Below, one piece after another: positions 1 through 6,613 of a stretch of 9,270 nt of DNA (the first letter of the stretch is position 1; each line of letters starts with the position of its first letter). The notes beneath the pieces were generated by a model. That model had not been told where the DNA came from, did not search any database, and worked only from the letters and a program-made list of their open reading frames with translations. A program made the translations under genes and the position numbers. The DNA comes from Candidatus Woesearchaeota archaeon. Its GTDB lineage: Archaea > Nanobdellota > Nanobdellia > Woesearchaeales > JACPBV01. The DNA lies in NCBI GenBank assembly GCA_019323195.1, contig JAHWHQ010000020.1, positions 1-9,270 of the forward strand, in the 5' to 3' direction.

Positions 1-1
1 C

Positions 2-988
2 AAATTCCACGGCATAAGCCAGTTTGATGTTGAAAGCGGGGAAAAGATAAAGCCAGGAGGGCATATAACATATACTGATGCGTTTTCAAATGCCCTTATC
101 AAGCTTGGGAAGACAGATCCAAGAGTGGTCGCTATAACTGCTGCTATGGCGCCAGGGACAGGGCTGGACAGGTTTGCAAGGGAGTTTCCTGACAGGTTTT
201 TTGATGTTGGGATAGCAGAGCAGCATGCAGTGACGTTTGCAGGAGGCCTGGCATCGCAGGGCTTCAAGCCGGTGGTCGCCATCTATTCAACCTTTCTGCA
301 GAGAGCCTATGACCAGATAATCCATGACATCTGCCTGCAGAACCTGCCGGTCGTCTTTGCAGTTGACAGGGCGGGCATAGTAGGAGAGGACGGGGCAACA
401 CACCAGGGGTGCTTTGACATAAGCTACCTAAGGAATATACCAAACATCAAGATAATGGCCCCTAAGGATGAGAATGAGCTGGGGCATATGCTGAAGACAG
501 CTTTAGACCTTAACTGCCCTGCTGCAGTGAGATACCCAAGGGGAAGCGGGGTGGGGATAGGGGTGGAGAACCCGCTGGAGAGTCTGGAGCTGGGCAAGGC
601 TGAGGTCCTGAGGGAGGGGAAGGATGTTTTAGTTATATGCGCAGGGCCTGTTGCCTATACCGCCTTAGATGCTGCTGCTGAGCTGGAGGTGAAGAAGGTG
701 TCTGCCTGTGTCGTCAATTCAAGGTTTGTCAAGCCATTGGATGAAGGGCTTATTCCAGGGCTGGCTGAAAAGCTGAAAAGGGTCGTTACGATAGAAGAGA
801 ATACGCTTGAAGGAGGGTTTGGTTCTGCTGTTCTGGAGCTGTTGGAAAGAAAAGGCGTTAAGGCGGATGTTAAGAGGATAGCAATTTTGGATGCCTTTAT
901 TGAGCATGGAAGCCAGGAGCAGCTCAGGAAGGATGCAGGGCTTACTAAAGGGGATATTGTAAGGACTATCTTAAGGATGGTGAAATGA
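2..988 (+). CDS. dxs: 1-deoxy-D-xylulose-5-phosphate synthase, C-terminal half (cut by window start)
   Basis: Thiamine-diphosphate enzyme that condenses pyruvate with glyceraldehyde-3-phosphate to DXP, the entry step of the MEP pathway; cytoplasmic. The visible 328 residues begin at the KFHG motif that ends domain I and run through the Pyr domain (about residues 20-195) and the transketolase C-terminal domain (about 200-328). The full enzyme is usually ~620-640 residues, so roughly half lies upstream. The catalytic Glu of the IAEQHAVTF motif is residue 73 of the fragment. Substrate-binding residues match E. coli R398 (YSTFLQR, fragment R101), R420, D427 and H431 (DRAGIVGEDGATHQG, R123, D130, H134), and AVRYPRGSG follows. 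The frame is open to base 2 with no in-frame ATG or GTG before 125. The GTG at 125 falls inside the conserved RVVAITAAM segment, so it is not the real start. First gene of the MEP cluster here; ispG follows 23 nt after the stop. Confidence 0.97.
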   Translation, partial: KFHGISQFDVESGEKIKPGGHITYTDAFSNALIKLGKTDPRVVAITAAMAPGTGLDRFAREFPDRFFDVGIAEQHAVTFAGGLASQGFKPVVAIYSTFLQRAYDQIIHDICLQNLPVVFAVDRAGIVGEDGATHQGCFDISYLRNIPNIKIMAPKDENELGHMLKTALDLNCPAAVRYPRGSGVGIGVENPLESLELGKAEVLREGKDVLVICAGPVAYTALDAAAELEVKKVSACVVNSRFVKPLDEGLIPGLAEKLKRVVTIEENTLEGGFGSAVLELLERKGVKADVKRIAILDAFIEHGSQEQLRKDAGLTKGDIVRTILRMVK

Positions 989-996
989 GCATCTAT

Positions 997-1004
997 GGGG
1001 GATG
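997..1004 (+). promoter_or_regulatory. G-rich putative ribosome binding site for ispG
   Basis: GGGGGATG lies 7 nt before the ATG at 1012 in the short dxs-ispG gap and resembles a Shine-Dalgarno element. It supports 1012 as the ispG start. The ATG at 995 opens a frame that stops after six codons, and the ATG at 1002 is in another frame. Assigned by position and base content only. Confidence 0.4.
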
Positions 1005-1011
1005 AAACGGG

Positions 1012-2067
1012 ATGAATATTATACGGAAGCTGACAAAGGAAATAAAGGTTGGAGATGTTAAGATTGGAGGGAATAATCCTATAGCCATACAGTCTATGAC
1101 AAATACCCTGACAAAGGAATTGGATAAGACTCTTAACCAGATTCATCAGTTAGAGGAAGCTGGCTGCGAGATCGTAAGGGTTGGTGTCCCTGATGAAGAG
1201 TCTGCTGGCGTTCTTAGGGAGATAAGGAAGAATATCTCTGTCCCTCTTGTTGCTGACATCCATTTTGACCATAGGCTGGCTGTTGAGTCTGCTAAGCATG
1301 TGGATAAGCTTAGGATAAACCCAGGCAATATAGGAAGCGCTGAAAAGGTCAGGGCTGTTGTGGATGCTGCAAAGGAGTATTCGATTCCTATCAGAGTGGG
1401 TGTTAATATGGGATCTTTGGATAAGGATATTGAGAAGAATTTTGGGCTGACTGCCAAAGGATTAGTGGAGAGCGCTTTAAGGAATATTAAGCTGCTTGAG
1501 GATAATGATTTTTATGATATTGCTGTCAGCCTTAAGGCCTCTGATGTCATGAAGACGATAAAGGCCTATACTGTGATATCCGGGCTGGTAGAGTATCCAT
1601 TGCATGTCGGAATTACAGAGGCAGGCTCCTTGTTCAGCGGGACTATCAAAAGCTCTGTCGGGATAGGGGCCCTATTATCGCGGGGCATAGGGGATACGAT
1701 GAGGGTTAGCCTGTCGGCGGATCCTGTTGAAGAGGTTAAGGTTGCAAAACAGATACTGCAAAGCTTAGGGCTGAGAAGGTTTGGCATTATTGTTACATCC
1801 TGCCCGACATGCGCAAGGGCTAATCTTGATGTAGGAAAGGTAGCTTTAGAGTTAGAGGAGGCTGTAAGGAATATCAAGATGCCTTTGAACATTGCTGTTA
1901 TGGGATGCGCTGTTAACGGACCCGGAGAGGCTAAGGAGGCAGATATCGGGGTAGTAGGCGGGAAGGACGGATGCCTTTTTTATAAGGACGGCGAGGTTAT
2001 AGGTAAGATTAAAAAGGAGGAGGTCGTTAGCAGGGTTATGGAGGATATAGGACTTAGGGTGGTCTGA
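1012..2067 (+). CDS. ispG: 4-hydroxy-3-methylbut-2-enyl-diphosphate synthase (GcpE)
   Basis: [4Fe-4S] enzyme that reductively opens the ring of MEcPP to HMBPP, the sixth step of the MEP pathway. At 351 residues it is the two-domain bacterial type, without the extra central domain of plant and Chlamydia-type enzymes. The N-terminal TIM-barrel part carries the family motifs PIAIQSMTNT (about 23-32), PLVADIHFDHRLA and LRINPGNIG (about 78-107). The C-terminal Fe-S domain holds the three cluster cysteines C264 and C267 (TSCPTCAR) and C299 (GCAVNGPGEA), with the fourth ligand E306, in the same spacing as E. coli C270/C273/C305/E312. Nothing essential appears to be missing. Its stop codon TGA directly abuts the ATG of the next gene, so co-transcription is very likely. 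The cluster needs an electron donor (flavodoxin or ferredoxin), and none is encoded in this window. Confidence 0.97.
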   Translation: MNIIRKLTKEIKVGDVKIGGNNPIAIQSMTNTLTKELDKTLNQIHQLEEAGCEIVRVGVPDEESAGVLREIRKNISVPLVADIHFDHRLAVESAKHVDKLRINPGNIGSAEKVRAVVDAAKEYSIPIRVGVNMGSLDKDIEKNFGLTAKGLVESALRNIKLLEDNDFYDIAVSLKASDVMKTIKAYTVISGLVEYPLHVGITEAGSLFSGTIKSSVGIGALLSRGIGDTMRVSLSADPVEEVKVAKQILQSLGLRRFGIIVTSCPTCARANLDVGKVALELEEAVRNIKMPLNIAVMGCAVNGPGEAKEADIGVVGGKDGCLFYKDGEVIGKIKKEEVVSRVMEDIGLRVV

Positions 2068-3495
2068 ATGGGATGGAAGCTGATTACGCATAAGCAGTAT
2101 CCGGTGTTTTCAAGGAAATGGATACTGGAGGCATTCAGGGATGATATGAAAGAGGCATTAGGCATGGGCTTTAGTAAATACAAGTCTCTTTACGATGGAA
2201 TATACTTTTATGAGGAGGAACTTGATGCTTTAAGGAAATTACTTCTTGATGAGTTTAATAGTAATATTGATTCTATCTTTAATCTTTTTAAAAAGTGGAA
2301 GGAAGAATGTGATGATTTATTAGAATCTACTTCAAAGATAAATGCTGCTGAATTAAAGGATAGGAAAAATGAGGATTTGATTCTGTTATTGAGAGAATAT
2401 GTTGCTGGGTTTAGGAAAACTGCGGCTTATATATTCTTATCCCATGTTTTTGAAGGCTATCTTGAGAATTGGCTTGAGGAATTGATTAATCAAAAGGTTG
2501 TTGATGAGAAGAAGAAGAAACATTATTTTTTTGTCTTGACCTTTCCTAAGAGGCATACTTTTTTGGAGGAGTCTAAAAAGGATTTTGCTGATTTGATAAG
2601 GTTTATTAAAAGTAAGGGGATTGAGGATTTCCAGAAAGATGAAGATATCCTTAAGAGAATAAGAAAATATACTGATAGATATAAATGGTTGGGATATGAT
2701 ACTGGTATAGGCTATGATATCCCTTTGGAGGATACGGTAATCAGAATAAAGGATTCTCTTGGAAGGGATTACAAGGAATCTTCTTTTGAGAAGGGTGATA
2801 TTAAACAGGAATGTGAGGATATTATGGATGAATTAGGGTTTACTGATGATGAAAAAAAGAGGGTTGAGCTTATTGATGAACTAATATTTATGAGGAATTA
2901 TAGGTCAGAGAGCAATTCTATGGCAGGCCTTAATGTTAAGCCTCTCCTTGAGGAAATAGCGGCTAGGCTGAGGGTAAAATATGAGGACATTATTAATCTG
3001 ACACTGGATGAGATAGAGGAATCTATGAAGAAGGGAAGTGTGGATATTGAAGTTATTAAGAAAAGAAAGGAAAAATTTGGTCTTTTGATGTGGGATGGGA
3101 AGATATCCATCTATTCAGGAGAGGATGTAAGGAAAATAGAGGAAGATGTTGTTGTTGAGAAAGATATAACTGAATTCAGGGGATTGATAGCTAATGGGGG
3201 GTCTGTAAGGTCCAGGGTAAAGATCCTTACAACATTAAAGGACATGGATAAGGTAGAGCCTGGGGATATAATCGTCTCTAAATTAACTACACCTGATTTT
3301 ATGGTTGCTATTGAGAGGTGTATCGGGATAATAACCGATGCAGGAGGGATCTCGTCCCATGCAGCAATAGTGGCCAGGGAATTAGGGAAGCCGTGCGTTA
3401 CCGGGACTAAGATAGCTACCAAGGTTCTGCATGACGGTGATATCGTTGACCTGGATGCTGATAATGGGATAGTTAGGATAATAAAAAGAAAATAA
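2068..3495 (+). CDS. PEP-utilising enzyme-like protein: helical region plus phosphohistidine swivel domain, no ATP-grasp
   Basis: 475-residue protein of uncertain function inside the MEP operon. Residues ~370-472 are a clear PEP-utilising mobile (swivel) domain as in PEP synthase, pyruvate phosphate dikinase and rifampin phosphotransferase. GDIIVSKLTTPDF (399-411) is followed by TDAGGISSHAAIVARELG (423-440), where H431 would be the phosphorylated histidine, then PCVTGTKIAT and a final DGDIVDLDADNGIVRI strand region. Residues ~245-355 (MRNYRSESN, the leucine-rich LLEEIAARLRV, IKKRKEKFGLL) resemble the helical linker that precedes the swivel domain in such enzymes. The first ~240 residues are mostly charged helix and I cannot assign them; KWLGYDTGIGYDIPL (206-220) is a landmark. 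No ATP-grasp or PEP-binding TIM barrel is present, so the protein cannot complete the usual dikinase reaction alone. The stop of ispG touches its ATG and dxr starts 1 nt after its stop. The 5' two thirds is strikingly AT-rich. Family assignment of the C-terminus is firm; the substrate is unknown. Confidence 0.85.
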   Translation: MGWKLITHKQYPVFSRKWILEAFRDDMKEALGMGFSKYKSLYDGIYFYEEELDALRKLLLDEFNSNIDSIFNLFKKWKEECDDLLESTSKINAAELKDRKNEDLILLLREYVAGFRKTAAYIFLSHVFEGYLENWLEELINQKVVDEKKKKHYFFVLTFPKRHTFLEESKKDFADLIRFIKSKGIEDFQKDEDILKRIRKYTDRYKWLGYDTGIGYDIPLEDTVIRIKDSLGRDYKESSFEKGDIKQECEDIMDELGFTDDEKKRVELIDELIFMRNYRSESNSMAGLNVKPLLEEIAARLRVKYEDIINLTLDEIEESMKKGSVDIEVIKKRKEKFGLLMWDGKISIYSGEDVRKIEEDVVVEKDITEFRGLIANGGSVRSRVKILTTLKDMDKVEPGDIIVSKLTTPDFMVAIERCIGIITDAGGISSHAAIVARELGKPCVTGTKIATKVLHDGDIVDLDADNGIVRIIKRK

Positions 3496-3496
3496 A

Positions 3497-4663
3497 ATGA
3501 ACATAAAAACCAAGATATTATCAATACTGGGCTCGACAGGGAGCATAGGAACTCAAACATTGGACATAGCCAGGAGGTTTCCTGAGCATTTTAAGGTAGC
3601 TGCTCTTAGCTGCAACTCTAATATTGAATTATTGAAAGAACAGATCGATGAGTTTAAGCCTAAGATCGTGGCAGTTTTTGACGAGGCCAAGGCTGACGAG
3701 CTGAAAGACAGGCTTAAGGTTAAGGTCCCTATATATAAGGGGATGGAAGGGCTGCTTAAGGTTGCTGTACTTGGAGAGGCGCATACTGTTGTCAACTCTT
3801 TAGTCGGATCTATAGGCGTGCTGCCTACTGTCAAGGCTATTGAGAACCTTAAGAATGTTGCGCTGGCAAATAAGGAGGCCCTGGTCACTGCAGGGCAGAT
3901 CGTGATGGACAGGTTAAGGTTCCATAAGACCTGCCTCTTCCCAATAGATTCTGAGCATTCCGCTATCCTGCAGTGCCTGAAAGGCGAGAAGATGGAGGAT
4001 GTCAATAAGATAACACTTACCTGCTCAGGAGGGGCTTTCAGGGACAGGGGCATGGAGGAGCTCAGGTATGCCAAGGCAGGCGATGCGCTGCAGCATCCTA
4101 CATGGGACATGGGGGCGAAGATAACGATAGACAGCGCGACCCTTATGAACAAGGGGTTTGAGGTTATAGAGGCGCACTGGATATACGGGCTGCCGTACTC
4201 CAAGATAGATGTCGTTATACACCCTCAGAGCGTGATCCATTCGCTGGTTGAGCTTAAGGACAGGAGCGTTATCGCGCAGCTGGGCATGCCTGACATGAGG
4301 ATCCCTATCCAGTATGCGCTTTTCTATCCTGAGAGGATGGAGAATGCTGACCTGAGGCAGCTGAACCTGAGCGATGTGGGCGAGATGACGTTCAGGGAGC
4401 CTGACCTTGGGAGATTCCCCTGTTTGGCCATGGCTTATGACTGCGCGATCAAGGGAGGAAGCCTGCCGGCTGTGATGAATGCCGCTAACGAGGTTGCAGT
4501 ACAGAATTTTTTGACGGGCAAGATAGGCTTTATGGATATTCCTGCACTGATACAGGAGATGGTGAATGAACATGTGATGATCAAGAATCCAAGCCTGGAT
4601 GAGATCCTTGAGACCGATGAGAAGGTCAGGAAAGACACTGAGGAGAGGATTGAGGAAAAATGA
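3497..4663 (+). CDS. dxr: 1-deoxy-D-xylulose-5-phosphate reductoisomerase
   Basis: NADPH- and metal-dependent enzyme (IspC, the fosmidomycin target) that rearranges and reduces DXP to MEP. Full length at 388 residues. The NADPH-binding loop LGSTGSIGTQTLDI is at 11-24 and ALANKEALVTAG at 122-133. Metal ligands are D151 and E153 (PIDSEHSA) and E222 (MNKGFEVIEAHW), matching E. coli D150/E152/E231. The phosphate-binding segment LTCSGGAFRD (174-183), H200 in the HPTWDMG flexible-loop motif, and N218/K219 are all present. The typical C-terminal helical domain (about 310-388) completes the protein. Minor deviations: GGAFRD instead of the more common bacterial GGPFR, and Ala in MGAKI where Arg or Lys is usual. 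The start ATG lies 1 nt after the previous stop without an obvious Shine-Dalgarno. The TGA overlaps the ATG of ispDF (ATGA), suggesting translational coupling. Confidence 0.97.
   Translation: MNIKTKILSILGSTGSIGTQTLDIARRFPEHFKVAALSCNSNIELLKEQIDEFKPKIVAVFDEAKADELKDRLKVKVPIYKGMEGLLKVAVLGEAHTVVNSLVGSIGVLPTVKAIENLKNVALANKEALVTAGQIVMDRLRFHKTCLFPIDSEHSAILQCLKGEKMEDVNKITLTCSGGAFRDRGMEELRYAKAGDALQHPTWDMGAKITIDSATLMNKGFEVIEAHWIYGLPYSKIDVVIHPQSVIHSLVELKDRSVIAQLGMPDMRIPIQYALFYPERMENADLRQLNLSDVGEMTFREPDLGRFPCLAMAYDCAIKGGSLPAVMNAANEVAVQNFLTGKIGFMDIPALIQEMVNEHVMIKNPSLDEILETDEKVRKDTEERIEEK
4652..4655 (+). promoter_or_regulatory. Shine-Dalgarno-like GAGG before ispDF
   Basis: GAGG sits inside the last dxr codons, 4 nt before the ispDF ATG at 4660, within a purine-rich run. 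With the ATGA overlap it supports 4660 as the start and argues for re-initiation by ribosomes finishing dxr. Confidence 0.4.
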
Positions 4664-5820
4664 ACTATGCAATTATCGTTGCGGCAGGGAAAGGAAAAAG
4701 GATGGGCAATAAGCTTAATAAGGTTCTTTTGCTCCTTAATGATGAGCCTGTCATATGCCATTCTATAAGGCCGTTTGAGGATTCTGCTTTGATCGACAGG
4801 ATCATCCTGGTGGCGAACAGTGATGATGTTGCTGATCTTGGCAATCTGATGAAAGAGAAGAGGTTCAGGAAGGTCGAGATCGTTGAGGGAGGGAAGGAAA
4901 GGCAGGACAGTGTCTATAACGGGCTTAGGCTTCTGAAGGATGCCAGGGAGGATGATATAGTCATAGTACATAACGGCTCTAACCCTTTTGTCTCTCCAGG
5001 CCTGATCGAAGAGGTGGTTAAGGCTGCAAAAGAGGACGGGGCATGCGCTGCAGCCTTCAGGGCAGGGGATACTGTAAAAGAGGCTGATGAGGATGATTTT
5101 GTTATAAGGACATTTGACAGGAAGAGGCTGTGGCAGATGCAGACACCCCAGGCAGCAAGGTACAGGCTGCTTGTAAGGGCGTTTGTAAAGGCATATAATG
5201 ATTCATACTACGGGACAGATGATGCTGAGCTTATAGAGCGATTAGGGGAGGCGGTCAAGATAGTGGAATGCGGAAGGGAGAACTTTAAGATAACTACACC
5301 GCTGGACCTCGAGAACGCCAGGATGATCATGAATGCTGACAGGGCAGGCATCGGCATGGATTCGCACAGGTTTACTGAAGAGGCGAAACAGCTTGTCCTT
5401 GGAGGTGTAGTTATCCCTGATGAGCAGGGGTTAGAGGCTAATTCTGACGGCGATGTTGTCCTGCACAGCCTGTTCAATGCATTGTCACAGTCTGTCGGAG
5501 GGAGAAGCTTGGGCTATTATGCAGACCCTTTGTTCAGGAAAGGGATAATGGACAGCAGCGTCTACCTGAAGACTGCACTGGACATGGTCACGGAGAAGGG
5601 CTTTGAGATAAACGGCATCGGCCTTATGGTAGAAGGGAAAAGGCCAAGGCTGGATGGGTATGCTGGGCAGATCAGGGAAAGGGTTGCAGGGCTTTGCAGC
5701 ATAGAGCCTTCTCAGATAGGATTGACAGCAACATCCGGAGAGGAGATGACAGCTTTTGGGAGAGGGGAAGGGATACAGGTATTTTCTGTTGTGATACTCA
5801 AGAAAAAAAATGAAGGCTAG
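4660..5820 (+). CDS. ispDF: Bifunctional IspD/IspF: MEP cytidylyltransferase fused to MEcPP synthase
   Basis: Two-domain protein of 386 residues. Residues 1-~225 are IspD, which makes CDP-ME from MEP and CTP. The nucleotide-binding start AAGKGKRMG (8-16) has R14 and K21; GGKERQDSVYNGL is at 77-89; DT (137-138), R154 and K210 match E. coli T140, R157 and K213. The canonical HDAARP motif reads HNGSNP (104-109), so the equivalents of E. coli D106 and R109 are both Asn. Residues ~229-382 are IspF, which cyclises CDP-ME2P to MEcPP. All three metal ligands are present: D234 and H236 (GMDSHRF) and H269 (NSDGDVVLHS); FGRGEGI is near the C-terminus. The GDIG..FPD segment is replaced by GGRSLGYYADP, indicating a divergent IspF branch. 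IspDF fusions are known in alpha- and epsilon-proteobacteria. The gene overlaps dxr by 4 nt and ispE by 11 nt. Identification is firm; full IspD activity is less certain because of the motif change. Confidence 0.95.
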   Translation: MNYAIIVAAGKGKRMGNKLNKVLLLLNDEPVICHSIRPFEDSALIDRIILVANSDDVADLGNLMKEKRFRKVEIVEGGKERQDSVYNGLRLLKDAREDDIVIVHNGSNPFVSPGLIEEVVKAAKEDGACAAAFRAGDTVKEADEDDFVIRTFDRKRLWQMQTPQAARYRLLVRAFVKAYNDSYYGTDDAELIERLGEAVKIVECGRENFKITTPLDLENARMIMNADRAGIGMDSHRFTEEAKQLVLGGVVIPDEQGLEANSDGDVVLHSLFNALSQSVGGRSLGYYADPLFRKGIMDSSVYLKTALDMVTEKGFEINGIGLMVEGKRPRLDGYAGQIRERVAGLCSIEPSQIGLTATSGEEMTAFGRGEGIQVFSVVILKKKNEG

Positions 5821-6613
5821 GGCGTACGCAAAGATAAACCTCAGCCTGGATGTCCTGGGGAAGAGGGAAGACGGCTTTCATGAGCTGAATTCTGTGATGG
5901 GGCAGGTCAGCTTGTTTGATGAGCTGGTTTTTGAAAGAGATGCAAAGGTGATTCTGGAAGGAGGAGTTAAGGATGATATTATCCTGAAGGCTGTGCTTAG
6001 GCTTAGGGAGCTTTTTGATATAAAGGAAGGTGTTAGGATTATTATTAAGAAGAATATTCCTGTTGCTGCGGGCTTTGGAGGAGGGTCTGCTGATGCTGCG
6101 GCTGCTTTGAAGGCCCTGAATGAGCTATGGGGGCTTGGTCTTAGCATGGAGGCGCTGGCCAGGATTGGAAGTAAGATAGGGGCAGATGTTCCATTCTGCA
6201 TCGTTGGAGGGAGCTGTTTTGTTTCCGGGAAAGGTGAAAATGTGGAAAGGCTTAGTATGCCTGAGATGGGTGTTGTGCTTGTCAGCCCTGGCTATGAGAT
6301 ATCTACAAAGAAGGCTTATGAGGAGCTGGACAGGAAGGGGCATGAGAAGGGCTATTCAAGCCTTAAGCTCAGGGACATGAAGGATGTTAAGGATATTGCA
6401 GCGGGGCTTCATAATGATTTTATCCATATACAGAAGGATGGCGTAAGGAATATTATTAAGGATGTTATGGACAGGGGGGCTTTAGGGGCGTCTATAACCG
6501 GCAAGGGGCCTGCTGTCTTCGGCGTTTTTGAGAGCAGGGAGAAGGCGCTTGAGGTTTATGAGGATTTCAAGGATGAATACAAATTTGTTTATCTGGGTAA
6601 GACTATAAAATGA
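5810..6613 (+). CDS. ispE: 4-diphosphocytidyl-2-C-methyl-D-erythritol kinase
   Basis: GHMP-family kinase that phosphorylates CDP-ME on the 2-hydroxyl with ATP, between the two activities of the fused IspDF. The 267 residues span both GHMP domains and are slightly short compared with ~283 in E. coli. The N-terminal AKINLSLDVLGKREDGFHEL (7-26) has K8, equivalent to E. coli K10. The glycine-rich phosphate loop PVAAGFGGGSADAAAAL is at 84-100. The catalytic Asp of GADVPFC is D125 (E. coli D141). The C-terminal GHMP motif reads ITGKGPAVFG (229-238), with Lys where Ser is usual (GSGP). The ATG at 5810 is the only start that keeps the conserved N-terminus intact. It overlaps the end of ispDF by 11 nt and sits at the end of an eight-A tract with no good Shine-Dalgarno. 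The stop overlaps the ispH start as ATGA. Confidence 0.96.
   Translation: MKARAYAKINLSLDVLGKREDGFHELNSVMGQVSLFDELVFERDAKVILEGGVKDDIILKAVLRLRELFDIKEGVRIIIKKNIPVAAGFGGGSADAAAALKALNELWGLGLSMEALARIGSKIGADVPFCIVGGSCFVSGKGENVERLSMPEMGVVLVSPGYEISTKKAYEELDRKGHEKGYSSLKLRDMKDVKDIAAGLHNDFIHIQKDGVRNIIKDVMDRGALGASITGKGPAVFGVFESREKALEVYEDFKDEYKFVYLGKTIK

Noticed and set aside
2..988. Dxs as a separate half-gene (split transketolase-like subunit)
   Set aside because: The frame is open through base 2, begins with the KFHG linker motif normally continuous with domain I, and offers no start codon before 125. Truncation by the window is simpler.
655..1146. Long antisense open frames over the MEP genes (for example minus 655-1146, 3553-4203, 4025-4672)
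   Set aside because: They lie opposite well-conserved genes with clear family motifs, and their translations show no recognisable domains. They are by-products of the coding strand's codon usage.
6186..6380. Small plus-strand frame inside ispE
   Set aside because: Fully contained in ispE in another frame, with no ribosome binding site or recognisable motif.
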